Source: a bacterium (GTDB lineage: Bacteria > Chloroflexota > Dormibacteria > Aeolococcales > Bog-877). From it: DNA of 64,000 nucleotides. The stretch covers positions 1 through 64,000 of the forward strand of contig JAJYWQ010000050.1 in NCBI GenBank assembly GCA_021791415.1, given 5' to 3'. The translations under genes were made by a program, and so were the position numbers. This document shows positions 32,161 through 44,391 of the stretch, piece by piece (position 1 is the first letter of the stretch; each line of letters starts with the position of its first letter). The notes under the pieces were generated by a model. The model ran no database searches, was not told the origin of the DNA, and saw only the letters and a program-made list of their open reading frames with translations.

Positions 32161-34626
32161 CTACGCCTCCTCGAGGTCGCCGGGCGGCGCCACCCCGGCT
32201 ATGGAGCCGACCAGGTCGGAGTCCTCAAGACGCATCAGGATCACCCCCCTGGTCTGGCGGCCGGAGATCCTGATCCCCTCGAGGGGGATGCGGATGATCT
32301 GGCCCTTGGTGCTGATCAGCATCAGCTCCTCGGAGAGATCCTGCACCATCCTGGTCCCCACGATCTCCCCCACCTTGGAGATGGCGTGCTGGTCCAGGGT
32401 GTACACCCCCTGGATGGCCCGGTTCTTGATCGGGTAGTCGGCGACCGGGGTGAGCTTGCCATACCCCCGCTCGGTCACCACCAGCACATGGCCGCCGGGG
32501 CGGATTAGGTCCATGCCGGCCAGCAGGTCACCAGCTTGCAGGCGCACCCCGGTCACCCCCTGGGTGTCCCGCCCCATGGGCCGCACCTGGCGTTCCGAGA
32601 AGCGCAGCGCCTTGCCTCGGCGGGTCACCAGCAGGATCTCGTCGCCGCCATTGCTGACGGCCACCCAGTTGAGCTCGTCGCCCTCGCTGAGGTTCATGGC
32701 GATCAGCCCGTTGCGGCGCACGGCGGAGTAGGCCGAGGCGGGTGTCTTCTTGATGTGGCCCCGGAGGGTGGCCATGACCATGAAGGTCTCCTCGGAGTAG
32801 CCGTCCACCGAGAGCATGGAGGTGACCCGCTCCCCCTGGTCCATCTCCAGGAGGTTGATGACCGCCGTCCCCTTGGCCTGGCGGCTCACGTCGGGGATCT
32901 CATGGGTGCGGAGCCGGAAGACCCGGCCGCGGTTGGTGAAGAACAGCATGTCGGAGTGGGTGGAGGCCACCTGCAGGAACTCCACGTAGTCCTCGTCCCC
33001 CACCCGCTTGGCTCCCACCACCCCCTTGCCGCCCCTGCGCTGCGAGCGGTAGTCGGTGGCCGGGGTCCGCTTGATGTAGCCCCGGCGGGTCAGGGTGACC
33101 ACCACCTGCTCGCGGGGGATCAGGTCCTCCTCGTTGAGCTCGATGTCCCCGTGGCTGATCTCGGTCCGGCGGGCGTCGCCGTACTTGCGCCGGAGGGTGA
33201 GCAGCTCCGCGCGGACCACCGCCATCAGGTTGGCCCGGCTGGAGAGGATCTCCTCCAGCTCGGCGATCCGCTCCATCAGCTCCCGGTGCTCCTGTTCCAG
33301 CCGCTCCCGCTCCAGGCGGGTGAGGCGGCCGAGGCGCATGTCCACGATCGCCTTGCTCTGGCGGTCGGTCAGCCCGAAGCGCTCTTCCATCTGGCGCTGG
33401 GCGGTGACCTCGTCCGGGGCGGCGCGGATCAGGCGGATCACCTCGTCCAGGTTCTGCAGGCAGATCCGCAGCCCCTCCACGATGTGGGCCCGCTCCCGCG
33501 CCCGCTCCAGCTCGTGCTGGGTCCGCCGCTCCACCACCTCCCGACGGTGTTCCAGGTAGTGCTGCAGCAGAGAGCGCAGCGAGAGCACCTGGGGGCGCCC
33601 GTCCACCAGCGCCAGCAGGATGCAGGTGAACGAGGACTGCAGCTGGGTGTGCTTGTAGAGGTTGTTGAGGACGGTATAGGGGCGGGCGTCGCGCTTCAGC
33701 TCGATAACCAGCCGGGTGCCCTCCCGCCGCCCGGTCTCGTTGCGCAGGTCGGCGATCCCCTCCAGCTTGCGCTCGTTGACAAGTTCGGCGATGGTCTGGA
33801 GCACTCGGCTGGGGTTCACCTGGTAGGGGAGCTCGCTGACGATGATCTGCTCCCGGCCGCTCTTGGACTCCTCGAAGGTGACCCGCGCCCGCTGGACCAC
33901 CCGGCCGTGGCCGGTGCCGTACACCTGGGGGAGGTCCTTGCCGTAGATGATCCCGCCGGTCGGAAAGTCGGGGCCGGGGATGAGCCGCATCAGCTCCTCG
34001 GTCGAGGCCTCGGGGTTGTCGATCAGCCGGACCAGCCCGTCGCAGACCTCGGAGAGGTTGTGGGGAGGAATGCTGGTCGCCATCCCCACGGCGATCCCGG
34101 CAGCGCCGTTGACCAGCAGGTTGGGCAGCGCGGAGGGCAGGACCGCGGGCTCCTGCTTGGTGGCCGAGTAGTTGTCCACGAAGTCGACGGTCTGCTTGTC
34201 GATGTCGGCCACCATCTCGGCGGCGATGGGGGCCATCCGCGCCTCCGTGTACCGGTAGGCGGCGGCGGGGTCCCCCTCGGGGGAGCCGAAGTTGCCCTGG
34301 CCGTCCACCAGCGGATAGCGCATGACCCAGGGCTGGGCCAGACGGACCAGGGTGTCGTAGACCGAGATGTCGCCGTGGGGGTGGTAGTTCTTCAGAACCT
34401 CGCCGACGATGGCGGCGCACTTCTGGTGCGAGGCGCCGGGGGTCATCCCCTGCTCCTGCATGGCGTAGAGGATGCGGCGCTGGACCGGCTTGAGGCCGTC
34501 CCGGACGTCGGGCAGCGCCCTGGCCACGATCACGCTCATGGCGTAGACCAGGTACGACTCCCGCATCTCGCTGACCAGCTCCACCCCGCGGAGCTGGCCC
34601 GCGCCGCCTCCCTGGCCCTCAGCCAT
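32161..34626 (-). CDS. gyrA: DNA gyrase subunit A
   Basis: An 821-residue gyrase A subunit. The active-site Tyr is Y126 in A-A-A-Y-R-Y-T-E; the coiled coil and tower follow, and the C-terminal beta-pinwheel carries a canonical GyrA box (Q-R-R-G-G-K-G), which marks it as gyrase rather than topoisomerase IV. In the quinolone-determining region the residue equivalent to E. coli Ser83 is Ile (I87 in H-G-D-I-S-V-Y-D), while the Asp87 equivalent (D91) is kept. ATG 34626 has GGGAG 9 nt upstream. It follows plsX and gyrB. Confidence 0.97.
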   Translation of the reverse strand: MAEGQGGGAGQLRGVELVSEMRESYLVYAMSVIVARALPDVRDGLKPVQRRILYAMQEQGMTPGASHQKCAAIVGEVLKNYHPHGDISVYDTLVRLAQPWVMRYPLVDGQGNFGSPEGDPAAAYRYTEARMAPIAAEMVADIDKQTVDFVDNYSATKQEPAVLPSALPNLLVNGAAGIAVGMATSIPPHNLSEVCDGLVRLIDNPEASTEELMRLIPGPDFPTGGIIYGKDLPQVYGTGHGRVVQRARVTFEESKSGREQIIVSELPYQVNPSRVLQTIAELVNERKLEGIADLRNETGRREGTRLVIELKRDARPYTVLNNLYKHTQLQSSFTCILLALVDGRPQVLSLRSLLQHYLEHRREVVERRTQHELERARERAHIVEGLRICLQNLDEVIRLIRAAPDEVTAQRQMEERFGLTDRQSKAIVDMRLGRLTRLERERLEQEHRELMERIAELEEILSSRANLMAVVRAELLTLRRKYGDARRTEISHGDIELNEEDLIPREQVVVTLTRRGYIKRTPATDYRSQRRGGKGVVGAKRVGDEDYVEFLQVASTHSDMLFFTNRGRVFRLRTHEIPDVSRQAKGTAVINLLEMDQGERVTSMLSVDGYSEETFMVMATLRGHIKKTPASAYSAVRRNGLIAMNLSEGDELNWVAVSNGGDEILLVTRRGKALRFSERQVRPMGRDTQGVTGVRLQAGDLLAGMDLIRPGGHVLVVTERGYGKLTPVADYPIKNRAIQGVYTLDQHAISKVGEIVGTRMVQDLSEELMLISTKGQIIRIPLEGIRISGRQTRGVILMRLEDSDLVGSIAGVAPPGDLEEA

Positions 34627-34636
34627 CACTTACTCC

Positions 34637-37755
<3,119 letters not shown>

Positions 37756-37780
37756 TCAGACCCAGCGGAGACCACGCCTA

Positions 37781-37786
37781 ATTCTA
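37781..37786 (-). promoter_or_regulatory. Probable -10 element of gyrB
   Basis: TAGAAT on the minus strand about 100 nt before the gyrB start; no good -35 is seen at 17 bp. It implies a leader of about 95 nt for the gyrB-plsX-gyrA transcript. Confidence 0.4.
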
Positions 37787-37856
37787 CCAGTCCGAACTCG
37801 CCCCCCACCGCGGCCGGGCACCGCGGGAGACGGTCCGGGGACGGGCTCTGGTGACC

Positions 37857-38164
37857 ATGGAGGAGAACTCGCACCGGGCCAAGGAGGCCTTACTGGACGC
37901 TCTCCCCGGGGCCATCGACGTCCCGGCCCCTAGGGAAGCGAATGGGGAGCCGGGGCCCGGATCCTCCACGGGTGGGCGGGCCCTGATGCGGAGGAGTTGC
38001 GGATGGTCCTCGGCGAGGTCGCCGGCACCTTCGGCGACGAGTGCGCCCGGTTGGGGGTCGCCTGCATTCGGTGGCTGGATGCCCTCGTGGTGGTGAGCCG
38101 CCGCGAGCTCCTGCGGGTCGCGGCCCACGGCCAGGTCACCATAGTCGACGTCCGGCCGCGGTAG
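37857..38164 (+). pseudogene. Remnant of an ArsR-rhodanese regulator
   Basis: Two collinear pieces look like a decayed HTH-plus-rhodanese protein. The first (from ATG 37857: S-H-R-A-K-E-A-L-L-D-A-L) resembles the N-terminus of such regulators. The second, in another frame and ending at TAG 38164, reads G-P-D-A-E-E-L... then V-S-R-R-E-L-L-R-V-A-A-H-G-Q-V-T-I-V-D-V-R-P, the linker and first strand of the rhodanese domain. The helix-turn-helix between them and the rhodanese catalytic loop after them are missing. Identification is by pattern memory. Confidence 0.45.
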
Positions 38165-38806
38165 GAGCGCCTGCTGGGGCACATGTTCCTGGCCGTCTCC
38201 GTTCGGCTCTGGCCGAGTTTGCGGCGGACGAGCCGCAACTGGTGGTGGCCAGCGGAACCTGGACAGCGGCGGACGGACAACCGGCCAGGGCGAGTCGTCC
38301 CCGAGGTTGGGCGGAGCTGTGGGAACAATCGGCTCCCAGGAGAGACGCGGTGAGGTTCGGCGAGGATGCCGCGGCGATTCTTCAGCCCTGCCGCCTGAGG
38401 GGCTCTGCGTGGACGCCGGGTCCTCGCCGGGCCCTCTCTTGCCGGCACTGGCGGGGCTCCGGGCCCCCTTCGAGCAGGCGGGTGCGCTGCTCGCCCACGC
38501 GACGGTAGTGAGCCGCGCCCTGCTTCACGTGACGCCTCCCCGCCGCCGGACGAACGCCACCAGCTGGACCCGGGGCCCGGACGTCGCCGGGTCCAGCTGG
38601 AGGCCTCCCCCCCGCGGCGGACCGATTCGCGGTATGGTTGGCACGACAAGCGGCCCGCCGGTTGCGGCTGGGCCCGCGGCTCATCTGACCGGAGCGCCGG
38701 CCGGGAGCCACCAAATTCAAGCCTTGGCAATTTCAAGCCATCGGTACGCTGCGGAGGAAGTGGCGCCCTGACGCCCCCCAATCTGACCCTGGAGCGCCTG
38801 CATCTG
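38165..38806. other. Gene-poor stretch before the helicase gene
   Basis: About 640 nt without a supportable gene. Several open frames contain short protein-like phrases on the plus strand (for example L-A-E-F-A-A-D-E-P-Q-L-V-V-A-S near 38210, and A-L-A-G-L-R-A-P-F-E near 38450), which may be further decayed sequence, but none matches a family I know. A GGAGGAAG stretch at 38753-38760 could be a ribosome site for a longer helicase start. Confidence 0.35.
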
Positions 38807-41335
38807 GTGGTCCCAGAGAAGTCGCAGGCCATGTCCTTCCTTGAGGCCCTGAACGGCCACGGTGAGGGTGATGCCCGGCTTCACTTCGCCGAGCAGCTCG
38901 CCGAGGTCGGTGAGTTCGCGGTCGTCCCGGCGGGCTCAGACGCCACCGGGGTAACCCTGCTGCTTCCCGGCCTGGACGTGAGCTGCGTTCCGGTGCACCG
39001 GGCCCGCACCGCCCCGGAGAGGGAGGCTCTCAAGGTGGAGTCCGTCAGACCGGCGCCGCCGGACCGGGACGGGCCGGGACGGACGGCCATCATGATCCGC
39101 TGCTCCAGCGCCCTGGTCTCGGCCAAGGAGGGCGAGCCCAGCGACACCTTCCACCTGCTGCGCCTGGCCCGCCTCGCCCACCGCTCCAAGGAGCCCGACC
39201 CGATACTGCTGCAGACCCTGGCGCTGGTGGATGGACTGGAGGCGGCCGAGCGGGGGCGGGCCTCGACCCAGCGGACACCCTTTGAGGCGGTGACCGAACT
39301 GTGGCGGTGCCGCCAGTGCCGGGGCCTGTGGCGCCCGGATCGGGACGAGCGCTGTCCCTCGTGCGGACGTGAGATCCAGGAGCAGGACCGCCGCCGCCCA
39401 GAGCCGGGAAGGCTGGAGTTCCAGGTCCCCAAGGACCACCCCATCGCCCTCACCGTGGACGCGGCGGTGATGGTGGAGCCCGAGGACGAGCCTCACTATC
39501 TCGGCCGGGTGACCAGGATCGATCACCGTCGCCACCTGGTGGAGGTGGCGTGCAAGGCCTACGAGTCCCCGGGCGAAGTTGGCTGGATCACCCCCTCCTT
39601 CAACAAGCAGCTCTACCAGGCCAAGCGCGCCACCCTCGCCTCGATCGCCGCCGGTGACGCTCGCAGCCTGCTCCTGGCCCAGCTCCTCATCGACCCCAAG
39701 GCCGTATACGCGCCGGCCGCCCCCCCCCGTCCCGACTGGGTCACCCCCTCGATGCACAGCAACCCCGCCCAGGACCGGGCCATCGGGATCATGGTGGCGC
39801 TGGACGCCGGCCAGGCGGCCCTGATCCAGGGCCCCCCCGGTACGGGCAAGACCACGGTGATCGTGGAGGCCATCAAGCATCGGCTGAGGGAGCGGCCTGA
39901 CGAACGGATCATGGTCTGCTCGCACAGCAACCTGGCGGTGGACAACGCCCTGGAGCGGCTGGCCGGCACGCCGGGCCTGAGGGCGGTCCGGGTGGCCAAG
40001 GCCGAGCGGGTGAGCTCCACCGTGGACGCCTTCCGGGTCGAGGATGAGGACGACGAGCGGCTGGTGTCCGCCAACGTGGTCTTCGCCACCTGCGCCACGG
40101 CGGCCACCTCGTCCGTCACCGCCGACGAGACCTTCGACCTGGTGATCCTCGACGAGGCCAACAAGGCCCGCATCGACGAGGCACTGCCGTGCCTGCGGCT
40201 GGGAGCCGCCCTGGTGCTGGTCGGGGACCACAAGCAACTTCCGCCCGTGGAGGACGACGCGATCTACCAGATCGTGGAGGACCGCCCCGACCTGGAGGCC
40301 ATCGTAGACACCAGCCTCTTCGAACGCTGTTGGGAGGGGGGTGTCCCGGATCGGGCCCGCTGCCTTCTGGTGGAGCAGCACCGGATGCACCCAGAGATCG
40401 CCCAGTACATCAGCTCGGCCAGCTACGACAACCTCCTGGAGAACGCTCCCGAGGTCCTGGAGTACCCCTACCTCACCCGGAGGCCCTTCCCTGTCGCCCT
40501 GCACATGGTGGACACCGCCGGCCTCCGGGGCGGACGTGAGCGCCGGGGGGCCGGGGGCGCACTCCGCAATGACGCGGAGGTCAGGGTGTGCGCCCAGGTG
40601 GTCCGCCTCCTGGACGAGCGCGTCGACCCCCAGCTGTCCCTGGCGGTGATCGCCATGTACGCCGACCAGGTGGACCGCCTGCGGCAGTCGCTGAGCCGGC
40701 GCCACTTCCGCCGCCCGGTGAAGATCGACACGGTGGACTCCTTCGAGGGCCGGGAGGAGGACATGGTGGTGATCTCCCTGGTGCGCAGCAACGAGCGCGG
40801 GCGCATCGGCTTCCTACGAGTGCCCAACCGGCTCAACGTGGCCATCTCCCGGGCCCGGCGGCTGGTGGTCTGCGTGGGCGATGCCGACACCCTGCGGTCT
40901 GGGGAGGAGAGCATGTACGGGCGGCTCGTTGAGGCGGCCAGGGCCTGCGGCGGGTACCTGCGCGCCACCGACCTGCTCGGGCCCAGGGTGCGCCCCGGTC
41001 GGCCCGTTCCCCGGCGCGCCGAAGGTGAGGAGGCCGGGCTGCCCGCCGGGCCCCGCCGGCACCGGCGTAGGCGACGGCGGCCGGCGGTCCCGGGGGAGGT
41101 TGCCGCCACCACCGTCCCCGGGGAGGCACCCCCGGCAGGGGTGCGCAAGCGCCGCCGGAGGAGGCGGCGGCCCGCGTTCGGGCCGGACGGCCAGCCGGTC
41201 GCCAGCGCCGCATCCCCACCTGGAACGGTGGCCGCACCTCCCCGGCGGCGGCGGCGCCGACGTCGGGGAGGCGGAGCGGGTGGCCCCGGCCCCGCGGCGC
41301 CGGAGGGGACGTCGACCGAGGGAGGTGCGCCATGA
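38807..41335 (+). CDS. Superfamily 1 DNA/RNA helicase (Upf1/DNA2-like) with zinc ribbon and poly-Arg tail
   Basis: An 842-residue SF1 helicase of the AAA_11/AAA_12 type. A four-Cys ribbon (C168, C171, C183, C186) precedes the motor. Walker A is GPPGTGKT (342-349); motif II reads DEAN (449-452), where DEAA/DEAS/DEAT is usual; G-D-H-K-Q-L-P-P (motif III), V-D-S-F-E-G-R-E (motif V) and a late N-V-A-I-S-R-A-R-R (motif VI) complete it. The last about 110 residues are Pro/Gly-rich with three Arg runs. GTG 38807 is the first standard start; in-frame sequence without a stop extends at least 13 codons upstream to a CTG behind GGAGGAAG. Confidence 0.88.
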   Translation: MVPEKSQAMSFLEALNGHGEGDARLHFAEQLAEVGEFAVVPAGSDATGVTLLLPGLDVSCVPVHRARTAPEREALKVESVRPAPPDRDGPGRTAIMIRCSSALVSAKEGEPSDTFHLLRLARLAHRSKEPDPILLQTLALVDGLEAAERGRASTQRTPFEAVTELWRCRQCRGLWRPDRDERCPSCGREIQEQDRRRPEPGRLEFQVPKDHPIALTVDAAVMVEPEDEPHYLGRVTRIDHRRHLVEVACKAYESPGEVGWITPSFNKQLYQAKRATLASIAAGDARSLLLAQLLIDPKAVYAPAAPPRPDWVTPSMHSNPAQDRAIGIMVALDAGQAALIQGPPGTGKTTVIVEAIKHRLRERPDERIMVCSHSNLAVDNALERLAGTPGLRAVRVAKAERVSSTVDAFRVEDEDDERLVSANVVFATCATAATSSVTADETFDLVILDEANKARIDEALPCLRLGAALVLVGDHKQLPPVEDDAIYQIVEDRPDLEAIVDTSLFERCWEGGVPDRARCLLVEQHRMHPEIAQYISSASYDNLLENAPEVLEYPYLTRRPFPVALHMVDTAGLRGGRERRGAGGALRNDAEVRVCAQVVRLLDERVDPQLSLAVIAMYADQVDRLRQSLSRRHFRRPVKIDTVDSFEGREEDMVVISLVRSNERGRIGFLRVPNRLNVAISRARRLVVCVGDADTLRSGEESMYGRLVEAARACGGYLRATDLLGPRVRPGRPVPRRAEGEEAGLPAGPRRHRRRRRRPAVPGEVAATTVPGEAPPAGVRKRRRRRRRPAFGPDGQPVASAASPPGTVAAPPRRRRRRRRGGGAGGPGPAAPEGTSTEGGAP

Positions 41336-42195
41336 GCGAGTCGCAGGTCCGTTCGTTGTTCGTGGCGGGCGCCGGGCTGATGGGGTCGGGAATCGCCCAG
41401 ACCGCCGCCCAGAAGGGCTTCGCGGTCCAGCTCTTCGATGCCCTCCCCGGCGCGGCCGGGCGGGCGATAGGACAGATCCGCCAGCGCCTGGAGCGGGCAG
41501 AACAGCAGGGCAAGGCCGTACCGGGGACTGCGGCCTCGTGCCTCCAGCACCTCCACGAGGTGGAGATCCCGGTCCCCGAGGCGAGCACGGAGGTGGTGAT
41601 CGAGGCGATCACCGAGCAGCTGGACGTCAAGCTGCAGTTCTGGACGGGGATGGGGGGCAGTTGCGCTCCGGGGGTGCTCTTCGCCAGCAACACCAGCTCC
41701 ATCCCCATCACCCGCCTGGCGGCCGCCAGCGGCCGTCCGGAGAGGTTCATCGGGATGCACTTCTACAGCCCGGTGCCGGTGATGGAGCTGGTGGAGCTGG
41801 TGCCCGGGCTGGCCACCTCCCCGGAGACTTACTCGGCGATCGAGGAGCTGGGACTGCAGTTGGGCAAGCGGCCGGTGCGCTCAGCCGACTCCCCCGGCTT
41901 CATCGGCAACCGCATCCTGATCCCCTTCCTCAACGAGGCCATGCGGGCGCTGCAGGAGGGCGTGGGCAGCGCCGAGGACATCGACCAGGTGGCCAAGCTG
42001 GGGTTCCGCCACCCCATGGGCCCGCTGGAGCTGGCCGATTTCATAGGGCTGGACGTGGTCCTGGGCATCTGCCGGGTCATGCACGAGGGGCTGCACGACC
42101 CCCGGTACGCCCCCCTGCCAATCCTGGAGCGCATGGTCGAGGCCGGGCGGCTGGGACGCAAGAGCGGACGGGGCTTCTACGACTACGGCGGCTGA
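41332..42195 (+). CDS. 3-hydroxyacyl-CoA dehydrogenase family protein
   Basis: A 287-residue NAD-dependent dehydrogenase of the HBDH/PaaH type. Rossmann motif G-A-G-L-M-G-S-G (about 12-19), catalytic H in G-M-H-F-Y-S-P-V, and the C-terminal dimerisation domain with A-D-F-I-G-L-D-V and F-Y-D-Y. It oxidises (S)-3-hydroxyacyl-CoA, most likely 3-hydroxybutyryl-CoA, in fatty-acid or butanoyl metabolism. ATG 41332 overlaps the helicase stop (ATGA) although the functions are unrelated. No thiolase or hydratase is adjacent. Confidence 0.92.
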   Translation: MSESQVRSLFVAGAGLMGSGIAQTAAQKGFAVQLFDALPGAAGRAIGQIRQRLERAEQQGKAVPGTAASCLQHLHEVEIPVPEASTEVVIEAITEQLDVKLQFWTGMGGSCAPGVLFASNTSSIPITRLAAASGRPERFIGMHFYSPVPVMELVELVPGLATSPETYSAIEELGLQLGKRPVRSADSPGFIGNRILIPFLNEAMRALQEGVGSAEDIDQVAKLGFRHPMGPLELADFIGLDVVLGICRVMHEGLHDPRYAPLPILERMVEAGRLGRKSGRGFYDYGG

Positions 42196-42470
42196 ACTTC
42201 CTCGAGGGCTCGGCTGCCGCAGAGCCGGTCCCGGGGACCGCCCACCTCCGGATCGCAGGTAGCTCTCGGGCTCCCCGCCCGGAGACCTGGCCGCCTGCCG
42301 CCCCGCCGTGTCTGAGGATGGGCAGGTCAGCCGAACCCGTCGGACCTCCCAGTGGCGTGTGAGGGTGGCCGGAGAGCGCTTGCTGGGGCCGGTGGGCACG
42401 CCCAACCGGAGCGCAGGGTCATCTCTGCAAGGGCGTCGACAACCGTCGGGTGAGCGTCCGAGGAGTCGCC

Positions 42471-43562
42471 CTAGGGCGCCAGCCGCTCCGCCAGGAACTG
42501 AATCCCCACGGGATAGCGGTACTCGATTCCTCCGTGCCCGCCCTCGAAGAGTTCGACCCGCACGTCCCCCAAACCCGCGCGCCTCAGCTCCGCCGCCACC
42601 GCCGTGGCCCCGACCTCCAGGCTGTACTCGTCGTGCCGCCCGCCGTCCAGGTAGGCCGCCTTGAGGCTCTTGGCCGTGCCGGGGTCGGCGGCCACCATCC
42701 GGACCGGGTCCTTCTCCAGCCACCGGGCCCACACCTCCGGGCGCATGGCCCCCGTGGCCAGGTCGAAGGGCAGCTCCGGCGTTCCGTCGGGGGCGGCGGA
42801 GTAGCAGGCCGCCATGCAGTAGGAGTTGACGAGGACCCCGTCCTCGGGCCGGCTGGTCCCCTCCCGCGAGCGGAAGTCGCTCCAGAACCGCTCAAAGGAG
42901 CCCTGGTAGTTGTCCCGCAGGGCGCGCACCACCTGGGGGAACTCGGGGAGGTAGCAGTACTCGAAGAGGGCGTCCCCGGCGTGGCTGGCGAAGGCGCTGA
43001 AGAGGTCGGGGCGCAGAAGTGGGGTGACCATCGCCCCGTAGCCGCCGCTCGACTTGCCCGCCACCCCCCGGTGCTCGCGGGCGGCCAGGGTCCGGAACTC
43101 CCGGTCGACCAGGGGCACCACCTCGTCGCAGAGGTAGGTGTGGTACCTGCCGGTGCCCGCGGAGTCGAGGAACTGGCTCCCTCCGAGGGAGGTCCAGCAG
43201 TCCACGAACACCAGAAGACATGGCGGGGTGGCAGGGTCGCTGAGCAGCCCGTCGTACAGCTCAAGGGGCGTGCGGCGGAAGGCTGAGCGATTGCGCCACA
43301 TGTCGATCTGCCCGGTCATCCCCTGAAGCAGGTAGACGACAGGGAATCGCCGGCCGGTGTCCTGCTGGTAGGCGGGTGGGAGGTACACCCAGAGGGGCCG
43401 GCGAGACGGATCGTGCAGGTGGTTGCCCTCCAGCGCCCGGCTGGTCAGGACCAGTTCCACCAGCTCTCCGCGGAGTGGATGAGCCCACGGTGGACCCTCG
43501 TACCGCCCTCTCTCAAGTAGCGGCGGACGACCGGGTTCCCCGGCGGCGAAGTCCTGGCCCAC
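42471..43562 (-). CDS. Esterase D/antigen 85-like alpha/beta hydrolase
   Basis: A 363-residue hydrolase of the putative esterase (PF00756-type) family. Beta strands lead to V-Y-L-L-Q-G-M-T-G, and the nucleophile is S171 in A-G-K-S-S-G-G-Y-G. Asp and His of the triad probably lie in the D-G-G-R-H-D-E-Y and G-G-H-G-G segments near the end. No signal peptide is visible with this start. GTG 43562 is set by a TATCCT -10 element exactly 6 nt upstream (leaderless); the frame continues further upstream but with non-coding character. Convergent with the 3-hydroxyacyl-CoA dehydrogenase gene. Confidence 0.85.
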   Translation of the reverse strand: MGQDFAAGEPGRPPLLERGRYEGPPWAHPLRGELVELVLTSRALEGNHLHDPSRRPLWVYLPPAYQQDTGRRFPVVYLLQGMTGQIDMWRNRSAFRRTPLELYDGLLSDPATPPCLLVFVDCWTSLGGSQFLDSAGTGRYHTYLCDEVVPLVDREFRTLAAREHRGVAGKSSGGYGAMVTPLLRPDLFSAFASHAGDALFEYCYLPEFPQVVRALRDNYQGSFERFWSDFRSREGTSRPEDGVLVNSYCMAACYSAAPDGTPELPFDLATGAMRPEVWARWLEKDPVRMVAADPGTAKSLKAAYLDGGRHDEYSLEVGATAVAAELRRAGLGDVRVELFEGGHGGIEYRYPVGIQFLAERLAP

Positions 43563-43568
43563 CCCCTG

Positions 43569-43574
43569 AGGATA
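43569..43574 (-). promoter_or_regulatory. -10 element of the esterase gene (leaderless)
   Basis: TATCCT on the minus strand with a 6-nt gap to the GTG start, the same geometry as several other genes of the window. Confidence 0.55.
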
Positions 43575-43809
43575 GGGCGTGACAGCAGGCGCGGTCGAGT
43601 GCCCGTCGGTCGCGCACAAGGCGAGACCCAAGCCGAGCCCGGAGAGCGGCGAGGCTCGGTGACCGGGCGGACACCCCTTACGCGGGTCGCGAGGGCTCGA
43701 TGCCCGCCGCCTGCCGGCGATGGGGGGAGGAGCGCCGCGGCGCCTGGACTGTGTCGGCGTCAGGCGCCGCGGGCGGCTCCAGGACTTGGCTGGGGGCGGC
43801 CCCCAGAAC

Positions 43810-44391
43810 TCAGTCGGGTGTGGGAACGAAGCTGGGCCGGCCCTTCCCGGCCGAGGTCGGCAGGGAGGCGGGGCGACCCTTCCCGGGTGGGGTGGGGAGG
43901 GAGCTGGGACGGCCGTGCCCCTTTGGCGACGGCATGGGATTGGGAGTGCCTGACGCGTTGGCATGCGCAGCCCGCTCCGTCTGGCCGTGGGTCTTGGCGA
44001 TGGCGCTGATGCATCGGCCCACGTTGTGCTGGCCCTCCGACCCCGGGGTCATCCCTCCGCCCGACGGCAGGTACTGGGCCTTGCACCCGTTGGGCCCTTG
44101 AAGGGCTGCCACCACGTCCTGCCCCCAGGTCACGGGGCTGACGCTGTGGGTGACCAAGGTGGCGGCGGTGCCTCCCCCGACCGCGGCCGCGGCCAGCGTG
44201 ATACCGGCCGCCGCCTTGAGTGAGAGACCGGCGAGAAACTGGGGCAGCAGCGACATATGGCGTCCTCCCTGCAGCGCCAGGGAGCGGTACCGTGGCGCCG
44301 GCGGCGCCAGCCGCCCGACGTTCAACTGCTGCTGGTGGAGCTCTTGCGCCAGCAGCCGGTCGAGGTCCGGACCGCTACTTCCCTGGGGCAT
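43810..44391 (-). CDS. Membrane protein with C-terminal tandem repeats, likely anti-sigma partner
   Basis: A 193-residue protein encoded directly after, and overlapping, an ECF sigma gene. A cytoplasmic N-terminal helix (D-L-D-R-L-L-A-Q-E-L) leads to one transmembrane helix (about 58-80) and an extracytoplasmic part with two Cys that could form a disulfide. The C-terminal 50 residues hold about three imperfect repeats of G-K-G-R-P-x-S-L-P-T. Gene order and topology suggest an anti-sigma factor, but there is no zinc (ZAS) or known RskA-like motif, so the role is inferred. Confidence 0.6.
   Translation of the reverse strand: MPQGSSGPDLDRLLAQELHQQQLNVGRLAPPAPRYRSLALQGGRHMSLLPQFLAGLSLKAAAGITLAAAAVGGGTAATLVTHSVSPVTWGQDVVAALQGPNGCKAQYLPSGGGMTPGSEGQHNVGRCISAIAKTHGQTERAAHANASGTPNPMPSPKGHGRPSSLPTPPGKGRPASLPTSAGKGRPSFVPTPD
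43815..43925. repeat. Short tandem repeats inside the sigma-partner gene
   Basis: Three imperfect units of about 36-39 bp, each with a GGNCGNCCNTKCCC-like core, encode the G-K-G-R-P-x-S-L-P-T repeats at the protein's C-terminus. Units diverge mostly at third positions. This is a coding tandem repeat, not a CRISPR. Confidence 0.5.

Noticed and set aside
43815-43925. CRISPR-like repeats
   Set aside because: The units are adjacent, imperfect and in frame within a gene, with no unique spacers and no cas genes nearby.
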